NCBI GenBank assembly: GCA_017303795.1
Contig: JAFLBR010000004.1
Location: 186,001-250,000, forward strand
Direction of reading: 5' to 3'
DNA from: Cytophagales bacterium
GTDB taxonomy: Bacteria; Bacteroidota; Bacteroidia; Cytophagales; Cyclobacteriaceae
DNA: 64,000 nucleotides
Below, piece by piece: positions 24,236 through 33,519 of this stretch. Under the pieces are notes generated by a model that saw nothing but the letters and a program-made list of their open reading frames with translations, was not told the DNA's origin and made no database searches. Each line of letters starts with the position of its first letter. Position 1 is the first letter of the stretch. Both the position numbers and the translations under genes were made by a program.

Positions 24236-25336
24236 TTACTTACAGCTCTTCTTAATCACCGCCTTTGCATCGGGTAAACCCATTTCATCGGCACGTTTTA
24301 AATCGAGGCAGCCATCGTAGTTATTATTCATCAACAGTTTTACCAGTCCGCGTTGATAATACGTCTCCGGATCACTCGGGTATAGTTCAATTGAAACCGT
24401 GTAGTCTTCAACCGCACCGGCATAGTTTTCTTTTTCGGTTTTGCTCCACGCCCGGTTGTCGTAGTAAGTCGGGTTGGTATCATCCAGTTCAATGGCTTTG
24501 GTATAATCGGCAATAGCACCATCGTAATCTTCCATAGTGTGTTTTAATACTCCGCGCAGATTATAGGTTTCGGGGTCTTCGTTATCCAACTCCAGCGCTT
24601 TGGTATAATCGGCCAGCGCACCTTTCAAATCTTCTTTAGCTGTTTTAGCTAATGCGCGGTTCTCATATTTGTATGGATCTTTTGGGTCGAGCCGGATAGC
24701 TTCATTATAATCTACAATGGCTTTGTCGAAATTGGTTGTATTGTAATACGCTACGCCACGATAGTTATACAGGTTAGCATCGGTTTTATCGTATTCAATG
24801 GCTTTGGTATAATCATCTATGGCGCTTACAAATTCGCCCAACTCTGCTTTCACCAGTCCACGATTAAAATATTTATCAGCATCGGGTGGCCCTAACTCCA
24901 ACGCTTTTGAAAAATCGAAGTAAGCCGCCTGTAAATCCTCCACATTATAGTATGCAAAACCGCGATTGGTGTAAGCATCGGCATAGCGGGCATTAAATTT
25001 TATTGCTTTATTTAAATCCAGAATAGCGGCTTCATCATCGCCCAGATTTATTTTGGATTCACCCCGATAGTTAAGCGCTTCGGCATACGTGCTGTCTATT
25101 TCCAATGCAAAGTTGAAATCGCCAATGGCTGCATAAAAATCATTGAGGCCCATGTTGGCGCGACCGCGTAACAGGTATGCGGTTTTGTTGCGTGAGTTTG
25201 CTTCGATGAATTTTGCAAGGTCTGTTTTTGCCGCTTTAAAGTTACCGGCATCAAGCTTTTTGCGGGTTGCTTCCAACGCATCCTGTGCCCAACCCATCAG
25301 CGGAAGCAATACCAGAATTAAAATCAGTTTTTTCAT
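24236..25336 (-). CDS. Exported TPR-repeat protein
   Basis: 366 residues. A signal peptide (MKKLILILVLLPLMGWAQ) is followed by about nine consecutive 34-residue TPR units nearly end to end, each with a D/NRG or NRGxAY start and an AIxDYTKAIE core (for example DYTKAIELDDTNPTYYDNRA). It is a protein-interaction scaffold in the periplasm or on the outer membrane; the partner is not known. The repeats are very regular, suggesting recent internal duplication. It is the upstream gene of the lipid kinase on the same strand. Confidence 0.9.
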   Translation of the reverse strand: MKKLILILVLLPLMGWAQDALEATRKKLDAGNFKAAKTDLAKFIEANSRNKTAYLLRGRANMGLNDFYAAIGDFNFALEIDSTYAEALNYRGESKINLGDDEAAILDLNKAIKFNARYADAYTNRGFAYYNVEDLQAAYFDFSKALELGPPDADKYFNRGLVKAELGEFVSAIDDYTKAIEYDKTDANLYNYRGVAYYNTTNFDKAIVDYNEAIRLDPKDPYKYENRALAKTAKEDLKGALADYTKALELDNEDPETYNLRGVLKHTMEDYDGAIADYTKAIELDDTNPTYYDNRAWSKTEKENYAGAVEDYTVSIELYPSDPETYYQRGLVKLLMNNNYDGCLDLKRADEMGLPDAKAVIKKSCK

Positions 25337-25399
25337 TGTACACGTTTCTGAACAGGCAAGTTAGCAAGAAATCGTCATTCAAATGCCTAATCAAAAAAC

Positions 25400-25522
25400 C
25401 TACCGCACCTGAAGAGTCTGGTGTGAATTTGCTGGTTGTGGTTGCTGTGTCTGAGTTGTTTTGGCCAACATAGCAATCAAAACAAGTGTAATAAAAACCG
25501 AAAGTGTGATAACGCGCTTCAT
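25400..25522 (-). CDS. Small single-pass membrane or exported protein
   Basis: A 40-residue frame from ATG 25522 to TAG 25400, 63 bases upstream of the TPR gene on the same strand. It begins MKRVITLSVFITLVLIAMLA, a clear hydrophobic helix with a basic N-terminus, then a polar tail rich in Gln and Thr (KTTQTQQPQPANSHQ). No family is recognised. It could be a tiny anchor or an unprocessed signal remnant. Confidence rests only on the coherent signal-like start. Confidence 0.5.
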   Translation of the reverse strand: MKRVITLSVFITLVLIAMLAKTTQTQQPQPANSHQTLQVR

Positions 25523-25641
25523 AAACCAACTTTAGTATCCCTTTGATTGTTAAAAGCGAAACCGGTTTAAACCATTTAACAAATTTTTTTAACCGTGGTG
25601 CAATGTTTGTAGTAAATTGGATGCTTTAAATTTCTTTTGTT

Positions 25642-26748
25642 ATGAAACGTGTTCTGATTTTTTGTCTTGGGTTGATGTGTGTGCAGGCGGTGGCGCAGGA
25701 AAAGCCACTGGATATGAAAATGGATTTTGAACAATACGATCCGCCTTCTACACTTAAAGTTGAAGAACACCGGTTAAAGCGGGCCAAGTTTCCGTTTATC
25801 GATATTCACAATCATCAGGGCAATATGAATACCAGCGACTTCAAAGACCTGATTGCCAAAATGGATGCGTTGAATATGGGCGTGATGATTAACCTGAGCG
25901 GGCGCGGATTCAGAAGCAGTGGCGATCATCTTGAAAAATCTATCGAGAACATTAACAATCGTTACCCTAACCGCTTTGTGCTGTTTACCAATGTAGATTT
26001 TAATGATATCGATAACCCTGAGTGGGTTGCGCGAACTGTAAAACAATTAGAAGCCGATATTAAGCGTGGTGCAAAAGGACTAAAGATTTACAAAAGCCTG
26101 GGCTTGCATAGTAAAGACAGCAAGGGCAATCGTATTGCCGTTAACGATCCTCGCATCGACCCGATCTGGGCCAAGTGTGGTGAATTAGGCGTACCCGTAT
26201 TAATTCACATTGCCGACCCGAAACCGTTCTGGGATCCGATCGACAATCAAAATGAACGCTGGCTCGAACTTAAACTTCATCCCGGAAGGCGCTACGATGA
26301 AACCTTCGCCACGTGGGAAACACTGATTGCCGAACAACACGATGTGTTTCGCAAGCATCCTAAAACAACTTTTATAAATGCACACTTAGGTTGGTTTGGA
26401 AACGACTTGAAAAAGTTAGGCGAGTTGATGGATAAATATCCGAATATGCTTACCGAAATAGGGGCGGTAATTGCCGAACTTGGCAGACAACCGCGTGCAG
26501 CCAAAGCATTTTTAACCAAGTATCAGGATCGGGTTCTGTTTGGTAAAGACAGTTGGGTGCCCGAAGAATATGAGACGTACTTCCGGGTGTTGGAAACAGA
26601 GGATGAATATTTTCCGTATCACAAACGCTACCACGCCTTCTGGCGCATGTATGGAATTGGGTTACCCGATGACATTTTGAAAAAGATTTACTACAAAAAT
26701 GCGCTACGCATATTGCCTAATATGGACAAGAGTCAGTTTCCGAAGTAA
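25642..26748 (+). CDS. Exported amidohydrolase_2 family metal-dependent hydrolase
   Basis: 368 residues. A signal peptide (MKRVLIFCLGLMCVQAVAQ) is followed by a TIM-barrel with metal-site motifs: FIDIHNHQGNMNTSDFKDLI (HxH-like), a VLIHIADPKPFW strand with His, FINAHLGWFGNDLKKLGELM with the next His, and the C-terminal DRVLFGKDSWVP with the Asp. It belongs to the amidohydrolase_2 / decarboxylase-like group; the substrate is not known. It ends two bases before dgkA, so it probably starts a five-gene transcript running to 31856. Confidence 0.9.
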   Translation: MKRVLIFCLGLMCVQAVAQEKPLDMKMDFEQYDPPSTLKVEEHRLKRAKFPFIDIHNHQGNMNTSDFKDLIAKMDALNMGVMINLSGRGFRSSGDHLEKSIENINNRYPNRFVLFTNVDFNDIDNPEWVARTVKQLEADIKRGAKGLKIYKSLGLHSKDSKGNRIAVNDPRIDPIWAKCGELGVPVLIHIADPKPFWDPIDNQNERWLELKLHPGRRYDETFATWETLIAEQHDVFRKHPKTTFINAHLGWFGNDLKKLGELMDKYPNMLTEIGAVIAELGRQPRAAKAFLTKYQDRVLFGKDSWVPEEYETYFRVLETEDEYFPYHKRYHAFWRMYGIGLPDDILKKIYYKNALRILPNMDKSQFPK

Positions 26749-26750
26749 GC

Positions 26751-27107
26751 ATGAAGTTGCTCCGTAGCTTTGGTTTTGCTTTAACTGGAATTGGAAAAGC
26801 AATTAAGAGCGAACTTAACATTAAGGTTCAGCTTGTAGCTGGGAGCGGGGCCATTATTCTTGGATTCGTTTTTAATATTTCCAGTGTGGAATGGCTTGCT
26901 ATTGTATTATGCATGGGGGCCGTATTAACAGCAGAGTTGCTAAACACGGCTATTGAAAAGTTGTTGAACTTTATTCATCCTCAACACCATCCGGAGGTTG
27001 GCGCCATAAAAGATATTAGTGCTGGTGCAGTTCTTCTGGCAGCAACATGTTCTGTAGTAATTGCGTTAATAGTTTTTGTTCCTTATCTCCTCAAACTATG
27101 GACGTGA
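26751..27107 (+). CDS. dgkA: Diacylglycerol/undecaprenol kinase, DgkA family
   Basis: 118 residues, three membrane segments. Family motifs are FALTGIGKAIKSELNIKVQL (N-terminal amphipathic and first helix), AELLNTAIEKLLNF with the catalytic Glu region and Asn, and AIKDISAGAVLLAA. It phosphorylates diacylglycerol or undecaprenol in the inner membrane. It begins two bases after the amidohydrolase and overlaps the DUF1361 gene. Confidence 0.93.
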   Translation: MKLLRSFGFALTGIGKAIKSELNIKVQLVAGSGAIILGFVFNISSVEWLAIVLCMGAVLTAELLNTAIEKLLNFIHPQHHPEVGAIKDISAGAVLLAATCSVVIALIVFVPYLLKLWT

Positions 27108-27787
27108 TGCAGCCCAGCCTTTTAAAAAAGAGAATCCCTCTTTTTTCAGTTGTAGTTCTTTCGCTGTTGTTCTCCGTTTCGCTTATTGCAGCGCGGGTCT
27201 ATTTCACTGAAAAAGTTACGTTCGTATTTCTGGTTTGGAATCTTTTTTTGGCTGCTATCCCTTTTGTGATCAGTTCTGTGTTGGTTGTATATCAGCATAA
27301 ACTTGGCCGTGTAGTTTTGTTTTCAGGTATTTTGCTGTGGTTGCTTTTCTTCCCGAATGCACCTTACATTCTTACTGATCTTTTTCATTTAAAAGAAAGA
27401 ACGGGTGTTCCTCTTTGGTTCGATCTGATGGTAATTCTTAGTGCCGCCTGGAACGGTCTGATTCTGGGCTTGCTTTCGCTGCAGGATATTCAGCATGTAA
27501 TAAGCAAAAGGTTTTCGGTAATATGGAGTTGGGTGGCCGTTACGCTTTCGTTGGGATTGTGTGGGTTTGGTATTTATGTTGGCCGCTATTTGCGCTGGAA
27601 CAGTTGGGATGTTGTTACCAATCCGGTTGGTCTTACAGCCGATTTGCTGGAGCGAATTACTGATCCGTTTACGCACCCGCGAACAGTAGGTGTAACAATT
27701 CTTTATACTGCTTTTCTGTTACTTGCTTATCTATTTTTTACACAGCTTGCAAAGCTTAATTTCAAAGAAGAACAACACAACAAATGA
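27098..27787 (+). CDS. DUF1361 family membrane protein
   Basis: 229 residues with about six membrane segments. The stretch WLLFFPNAPYILTDLFHLKE is the family hallmark, and it is followed by PLWFDLMVILSAAWNGLILG and VGRYLRWNSWDVV. Function is unknown. The start is ATG 27098 (MDVMQPSLL); the next ATG at 27107 forms TGATG with the dgkA stop and may be the true start. It ends in ATGA overlapping the thioesterase start. Confidence 0.88.
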   Translation: MDVMQPSLLKKRIPLFSVVVLSLLFSVSLIAARVYFTEKVTFVFLVWNLFLAAIPFVISSVLVVYQHKLGRVVLFSGILLWLLFFPNAPYILTDLFHLKERTGVPLWFDLMVILSAAWNGLILGLLSLQDIQHVISKRFSVIWSWVAVTLSLGLCGFGIYVGRYLRWNSWDVVTNPVGLTADLLERITDPFTHPRTVGVTILYTAFLLLAYLFFTQLAKLNFKEEQHNK

Positions 27788-28197
27788 ACTTCCACACACG
27801 CAGATGGGTAAAGCCTGAAGATTTAAATCCAAACGGAACCTTGTTTGGAGGCAAGCTTTTAAGCTGGATTGATGAAGAGGCAGTTATCTATGCCATGATT
27901 CAACTCGACAACAAGCGCGTGGTTACCAAATTCATGTCCGAAATCAATTTTGTGAGTTCCGCCAAACAAGGCGACATTATTGAACTGGGACTTATCCCCA
28001 CGCAATTCGGGCGCACTTCTATTACCCTGAAATGTGTGGTGCGCAATAAAATGACGCGCATGACTATTCTTGAAGTGGATAAGATCACATTCGTAAACCT
28101 CGATGCTGAAGGCAAACCCGCTCCACACGGCAAAACAAAAATTGAATATGTGAAAGATCGCTTCGAAGGAAAGATTGAAGGCGAGTTGCCGAATTGA
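27784..28197 (+). CDS. Acyl-CoA thioesterase, hotdog fold
   Basis: 137 residues. It matches the hexameric YciA/BACH-like hotdog family: LNPNGTLFGGKLLSWIDEEA with the substrate-site N and D, VTKFMSEINFVSSAKQGDI, and LKCVVRNKMTRMTILEVDKI. It hydrolyses acyl-CoA in the cytoplasm. It overlaps the DUF1361 gene by four bases (ATGA) and the next gene by the TGATG at 28195, a tight translational coupling. Together with dgkA this suggests lipid metabolism for the operon. Confidence 0.9.
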   Translation: MNFHTRRWVKPEDLNPNGTLFGGKLLSWIDEEAVIYAMIQLDNKRVVTKFMSEINFVSSAKQGDIIELGLIPTQFGRTSITLKCVVRNKMTRMTILEVDKITFVNLDAEGKPAPHGKTKIEYVKDRFEGKIEGELPN

Positions 28198-31100
28198 TGC
28201 GAATGTTGCGAATTGTTTTTGTTTTATTCCTCCTCTTAAAATTTTCGGCTGGCTTTGCGCAAAGTAAACACGCGTATTCATTAAACATCACTTCGCAGCA
28301 AACACAAGGACGCATTGGGTTTTTAGGAATGGCCAACGAGCCGCTACGCTTAATTGCCGAAGTGCGACCTGAAGCCTTTGGGTTGGACAAACCTATTCGC
28401 GGTAACTTTAAAATTTTCGCTTCCGCGGATTCTATTTTTAGCCCGAATGATCTTGTTGTGTTAGACTCAGCCTGCACCCTGCCCGATTATTCCTATCAAA
28501 GTTTTCCAATCAAACATTCGCTTAAGCCGGGCTCGTATTATTTGTTCGCACAATTCTTTGCCAAGGATACCAACTTGTTTGAACCACAAAGCCCGATTGT
28601 TAAACTATCGGCTGAGTTAATCGGATTTACAGTTCAGGTAAAAGACATTTGGTTCAGTCATATCAAAACTTCTGAATACAGTGAAGAAACCAACTTGTTT
28701 GCCGAGATTGATCTAACGCTTACCGGTAATACGGTTTCAATCGGTTCGCTGCGCAGCGAGTGGGCAGTTGGTTTAACAAAAGGCAAAAAGACAGAATCCT
28801 TAAATTCTGTTTATCGTACCGATTCGCTGCACACCGGACACACCACTATTGTGTTAGAAGAAAAAATTTTCAACAACCCCGATTTCAAAAGCTTTAATCA
28901 GGTTTCGGTAAAACTTACTTCCGCCTATTTTTCAGAAGGGTATATTAAAATTCCCGATGTAATCTTTAACATTCCTATAAAAGTTGTCACCGACATCGAT
29001 CAATTAAACGCATTCAGGCGTAAACGCGATCCTTATCTTACGTATGGAAGTTTCATTTTAAATCAAGAAGCGTTCGATTCGCTTGCCGTAGAAAAACTTT
29101 ACAGCGAAGCCGAACAGTTCTATTCTATTTACCGCGCCTCGCTGCAGGCTGCATCACAAAAACAATTTAAGCAAGCTGTTCATCTGGCCGACTCCGCTTT
29201 TGCCTTTGTGGGTACACATCGCGCAAGCAGTTTGCTTTATGTAGAAGCTGCATTGGTGTCGGACTTGTATTCGGGTCTTTTTAAATACCAGCAAGCATTG
29301 CAACCCCAACAAGAACAACCTGAACTTAACTTTAAACTTGGTGAAGCCATGAAAATGGCCGACCTGATGACAAGCGGATACGCACACTTACTTAACCGCA
29401 TGTTGCCCGATAGTCTCGATCATTATAACGACATGGAGAAGAGCGGCTTTTTCGATAAGCCCGAAATGTTTCGTCAATCTTTAATAACCGACTTGCCTAT
29501 TCTTTGGAAAACCCGAAGTGTTCCGGCTCTTGAGCATTTTATTCGCAGCACCGATTATGAATCTGCCGATCAGATTATCGATCAGGTAACCCGGCACGTA
29601 AAACTGCTTAAACCTGTTTGGGAAATTATCCAGGCCGATACAGCCATGGGCCGACACTTCTCTCAAGCAGCCATCACGGCAACCGAACAAAACAACATGC
29701 GCGACTTTTTACAAGCGCGGCTTACCTATTACACCGCTACCGGTTTATATACCGAAGGCGAACAGGCTGTGGCCGATGCAGTGTTTGCCTGGTCGTGTGG
29801 GTATAAATTTAGTCCTGAACAACTTTGGTTAACCACGGCCAGCTTTTACGAAAGCATGGGCAATTTTAAAGCAGCCGATTCGCTTTATACATTAACCGAT
29901 GTTCATTTCAAAAACAAGTATAAAGAAACACCCAGCCCAACATGGTTGTTAAAAGGAAAAAATCAGGCTTTGCTACGGGCACGCTTGGGTAAGCCTGTTG
30001 CGTTAAACGATTCGCTTACGCGAATACTGGAAGACGTACGCAAACAAAACTTTTTCGCATACCTCGATTTGTTAAACGATCAAACGCTGGCGCAAAAGCT
30101 TGCTTATTTTGGTAATCCCGTTTACAAAAATTTTTATCTCAATCGCATTAAACAGCTCGAGTTACAGAACCAATATTTTGGAGCCAACGAGTGGATGAAA
30201 GACCTGGCCTTTCTGCTGGGTCGCGAAGGCGAATACAATCAATCCCTTATACTTTATAAAAATCTTTTCTTGTTCGATAACCTGAAGGCCACTGCATTTC
30301 GTCTCGGCTTCTCTGAAGAGGCACAGCTTTTCTTTGCACAACGCCAACACGAAACCCTTAGCCGGTATTTGAGTGTAGTGGCCGAGTTTGGTAAAACTGC
30401 TTCGCCCGAAGTTTATGATAGCGCGTTGCAGGTTGGGTTACAACAGGTTTTATTTCAACACTCTTTTATTCTAAGAGGTAATTTCCAGTTGTTGTACGAT
30501 GTGTCGCGCTCAGCCGATCAGCAAGTAGCCAACAACTTTGTGCTGTGGCAAACCTTGCGCGAACACCTGAATGAACTCTATGTAAAAGGTGAGCCTGATC
30601 AAAAAGGATTGGCCGCAGTGAAAAAATATATTCTGGAAACAGAGAAGAAGTTAATTCGCGCTGCGCGTGATACAGCCAGCATGAAATTAGATTATGTGCA
30701 ACCGCTGGACTCCATTCGCGCAAAGCTAAAGCCCGATGAAGCCGCCATTGAAATTGTGCGCCTGCAACAAAATCATAAAGTTTATTACAGCAACTCCGCA
30801 AGTTATGCCGCATTAATTATAAGAAAGAATGGCCCGTTGCAGTTTGTGGTATTCCCTTCCGCTGGTACCGATATGGAAGGGAAATTTTACAAACGTTATC
30901 GCAACAGCATTCTCTTTCAACAACCCGATGTAAATTCATATAGTGTGTTTTGGGAACCTCTTACCAAACACCTTGGCGGGATAAAAACGATTTACTGGGC
31001 ACCCGATGGTGTATTTAATCTTATCAACCTGAATGCGTTACTTAACCCGGCAACCAAACAATACCTGGTGGACGAATATAAAATTCTTACCGTGCCAACC

Positions 31101-31856
31101 GTGGCCAACATTCATGTTCCTAAATCCATAGATTTTAAATCGGCAACCGTGTTGGGCAATCCAACCTTTAGCGATAAACCGACTATAAAAAAAGATACCC
31201 TTCGTACTTCGCGTGAGTTCCTTACACGCGAGGCCATTACTTCATTACCCGGCACCGCTACCGAAGCCGAAGCCATTTCATCGGTACTGAAAAAACAAAA
31301 TACAGCTGTTACGCAACTCACCAAACAAAATGCAACCAAGCAAGCGTTGTTTAAAAATAGCAATCGCGATGTGCTGCACCTCGCCACACATGGGTTTTGG
31401 CTTGATAAACCCGGAAGCAGTTCTGCCTATCACAACCTGTTTGCAACGTTGGCTGGCAGTGGTCTTATTCTTGCGGGCGCACAAAAATTTAACAGTACAA
31501 ATGATTTTACGTTGCTGCCGTCTGGCATTTTAACATCTGCCGAAATACAGGATTTAAATTTATTCAACACAAAGTTGGTTGTGCTCTCGGCCTGCGAAAC
31601 CGGATTGGGTGAAATTATTCCGGGTGAAGGTTTATACGGATTAAAACGCGCCTTGCTGCGGGCCGGTGCGCAAAACATCATTACTTCGTTGTGGAAAGTA
31701 GATGATGACGCCACCATGCAATTCATGACTTCTTTTTACACGCAACTCGCCACAAGCAAAAACCTACCCGATGCTTTTCAACAAGCCATGCTGCAATTGA
31801 AAGAAAAGTATCCGCAGCCCTATTACTGGGGCGCGTTTGTGCTTACGCAGAATTAG
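28197..31856 (+). CDS. Exported CHAT-domain (caspase-like) protein with TPR/helical repeats
   Basis: 1219 residues from ATG 28197, which forms TGATG with the thioesterase stop. A signal peptide (MRMLRIVFVLFLLLKFSAGF, cleavage near AQ) is followed by a beta-rich N-terminal region (about 25-270), a long helical/TPR region (about 290-870) and a C-terminal CHAT domain (about 880-1219). The peptidase dyad is visible: His1065 in LHLATHGFW and Cys1133 in VVLSACETGLGE. The stretch GLYGLKRALLRAGAQNIITS follows, as usual. CHAT proteases are mostly cytoplasmic (Craspase, gasdermin activators), so an exported form is notable. Substrate and partners are unknown. Confidence 0.92.
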   Translation: MRMLRIVFVLFLLLKFSAGFAQSKHAYSLNITSQQTQGRIGFLGMANEPLRLIAEVRPEAFGLDKPIRGNFKIFASADSIFSPNDLVVLDSACTLPDYSYQSFPIKHSLKPGSYYLFAQFFAKDTNLFEPQSPIVKLSAELIGFTVQVKDIWFSHIKTSEYSEETNLFAEIDLTLTGNTVSIGSLRSEWAVGLTKGKKTESLNSVYRTDSLHTGHTTIVLEEKIFNNPDFKSFNQVSVKLTSAYFSEGYIKIPDVIFNIPIKVVTDIDQLNAFRRKRDPYLTYGSFILNQEAFDSLAVEKLYSEAEQFYSIYRASLQAASQKQFKQAVHLADSAFAFVGTHRASSLLYVEAALVSDLYSGLFKYQQALQPQQEQPELNFKLGEAMKMADLMTSGYAHLLNRMLPDSLDHYNDMEKSGFFDKPEMFRQSLITDLPILWKTRSVPALEHFIRSTDYESADQIIDQVTRHVKLLKPVWEIIQADTAMGRHFSQAAITATEQNNMRDFLQARLTYYTATGLYTEGEQAVADAVFAWSCGYKFSPEQLWLTTASFYESMGNFKAADSLYTLTDVHFKNKYKETPSPTWLLKGKNQALLRARLGKPVALNDSLTRILEDVRKQNFFAYLDLLNDQTLAQKLAYFGNPVYKNFYLNRIKQLELQNQYFGANEWMKDLAFLLGREGEYNQSLILYKNLFLFDNLKATAFRLGFSEEAQLFFAQRQHETLSRYLSVVAEFGKTASPEVYDSALQVGLQQVLFQHSFILRGNFQLLYDVSRSADQQVANNFVLWQTLREHLNELYVKGEPDQKGLAAVKKYILETEKKLIRAARDTASMKLDYVQPLDSIRAKLKPDEAAIEIVRLQQNHKVYYSNSASYAALIIRKNGPLQFVVFPSAGTDMEGKFYKRYRNSILFQQPDVNSYSVFWEPLTKHLGGIKTIYWAPDGVFNLINLNALLNPATKQYLVDEYKILTVPTVANIHVPKSIDFKSATVLGNPTFSDKPTIKKDTLRTSREFLTREAITSLPGTATEAEAISSVLKKQNTAVTQLTKQNATKQALFKNSNRDVLHLATHGFWLDKPGSSSAYHNLFATLAGSGLILAGAQKFNSTNDFTLLPSGILTSAEIQDLNLFNTKLVVLSACETGLGEIIPGEGLYGLKRALLRAGAQNIITSLWKVDDDATMQFMTSFYTQLATSKNLPDAFQQAMLQLKEKYPQPYYWGAFVLTQN

Positions 31857-31877
31857 AAATAGCTCTAAGCTTTTTCT

Positions 31878-33314
31878 TTATCGCTGACTTTCTAATGTGT
31901 TCTTACCTACATTATAGGCATAAACGGCTGCTGGCAAATATTGAATTTGAATGCTCTGATAATCCTTAACGCCCGATTTATCAATTGATGTAACCAGCGC
32001 TTGCTTAAGATCATTTTCTACACAGAATAATGCAAGACTTTTAAGTTCGTTTGGTGCCTCGAAGTACCTATTAGACCATTTAATTTCTACGGCCCAATCT
32101 GGTCGGTTTGTTTTTCTACTTAAACTTACCAGATCCACTTCACCGTTTTTCCACCTTGCATAATAAGGTATAAACGAAGTGCGCTGCATCCATTGGCTAA
32201 AGATGGCTGTTTCAACCATTGCGCCCATGCCATCTGCTTCGGCAGTAAGCGGAGCAAACAAGGCACTTCTTAAACTTGGGTTTGTTAAATAGATTTTAAA
32301 AAAATTTTCGCGCTGAAAACGACCGGCTTTCTGATCAACACGCTTCACAATGTGAACCAAAAAAGCCGCTTCCAGATATGACAAATATTGGCGAAGTGTG
32401 TTTTTATTAACTCCGCTGTTTTTGCTTAGCTCATCCATGCTGCACTCTTGTCCGCTGTTCCAGGCTATGGTCGTAAATAGCGAGTTCAGCTCCTGCACAT
32501 CTTGTATGCCGTATAAACCCGGCAAATCGCGTAACAATACTTTATCGATAATATCTGCTCGCATAAAGCGGCTGGGGTTGCTTTGTATTTCCTGATTAAA
32601 AATCACTTCCGGATAACCGCCAAAATTTATGTAATCAATAAAATGTTTGTTTAACTCTGTAATGTTTGTGGTGGATGAGAATTCGGCAATGTTTCCTTTC
32701 CAGTTTATGGTATCTGGTTTAATCAGCACGGCCAGATTCTTCAAATGAATAAACTCGTGGAAGGTTAAGGGCGGAAGCATAAAGTCTGTAAATCTGCCGG
32801 CACCACTTTCGTTACTTTTTAGTTTTAGCGCTGCTGCTGCCGAACCGCTTGCCACAAAGCGAGTGTTACGGTAAGAATCTACCATCGCTTTCAGGTGCAC
32901 TTCCCATTCTTTCAGATATTGAATTTCATCTAAAAAAATATACCAGCCATCCGCATCAGTGTCTCCAGTTGCTTTTCTGGCCATCTTGAATAATTCATCT
33001 AATGGAATGTTATTATAGATAGGCGTTTCTATAGATGCATACAAAATTTTTTGAGGCGCCACGCCATCAGCTATCAATTGTTGAATGGTGTGGTAAAGCA
33101 TAACGGTCTTACCTACACGCCTTGGGCCCATCAACACACAAGCGCGGTGCACGGTTGTTTTCTTAACAAGCGGATAAAACAAATTGAAATAGAGCCGCGG
33201 AGTAAAAGCGCTGTAATAGTTGTCTAAACCACCACTTGCCCACCAGGGGTTTTCAAACTGAAGCCTTGCTATAATTTGATCTTCTGAAAACGGAAATAAT
33301 GACATATAAGTCAA
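31878..33314 (-). CDS. ATP-binding protein, AAA_14 with DUF4143
   Basis: 478 residues. Walker A is VLMGPRRVGKTVML (about 60-73), Walker B is GWYIFLDEIQYLKEWEVHLK, and a sensor-like RFVASGSAAAALK follows. The C-terminal DUF4143 (about 270-460) starts near QECSMDELSKNSGVNKNTLR, a wHTH-like element, and includes the nuclease-like strand VDLVSLSRKTNRPDWAVEIK. The family is widespread and of unknown function, sometimes associated with mobile DNA or defence. Start is ATG 33314; 33305 is possible. It is monocistronic and convergent with the CHAT gene. Confidence 0.92.
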   Translation of the reverse strand: MTYMSLFPFSEDQIIARLQFENPWWASGGLDNYYSAFTPRLYFNLFYPLVKKTTVHRACVLMGPRRVGKTVMLYHTIQQLIADGVAPQKILYASIETPIYNNIPLDELFKMARKATGDTDADGWYIFLDEIQYLKEWEVHLKAMVDSYRNTRFVASGSAAAALKLKSNESGAGRFTDFMLPPLTFHEFIHLKNLAVLIKPDTINWKGNIAEFSSTTNITELNKHFIDYINFGGYPEVIFNQEIQSNPSRFMRADIIDKVLLRDLPGLYGIQDVQELNSLFTTIAWNSGQECSMDELSKNSGVNKNTLRQYLSYLEAAFLVHIVKRVDQKAGRFQRENFFKIYLTNPSLRSALFAPLTAEADGMGAMVETAIFSQWMQRTSFIPYYARWKNGEVDLVSLSRKTNRPDWAVEIKWSNRYFEAPNELKSLALFCVENDLKQALVTSIDKSGVKDYQSIQIQYLPAAVYAYNVGKNTLESQR

Positions 33315-33445
33315 AATTATGTAAAATAAGATAAATCTAAAAGTCTTATTTTACCATATTGATGAATTTAAGCCTATTTTTCACACTTTTCGGGCTTATA
33401 TTCTGCTAAAATAGCTTAACCGAAAAGTCAAGGTTATTCAAAAAA

Positions 33446-33480
33446 TTGGTCTGTTAGCTTTCCCTGGTTGCCTATCTTCG
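33446..33480 (+). promoter_or_regulatory. Possible promoter of the M20 peptidase gene
   Basis: TTG at 33446-33448, 24 bases, TATCTTCG at 33473-33480, a one-mismatch form of TAnnTTTG. The spacing is long, hence low confidence. The leader would be about 35 bases. Confidence 0.28.
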
Positions 33481-33519
33481 TGCCATCTGTTTATTAAAAT
33501 ATTTTGAGATACGTTTTCT

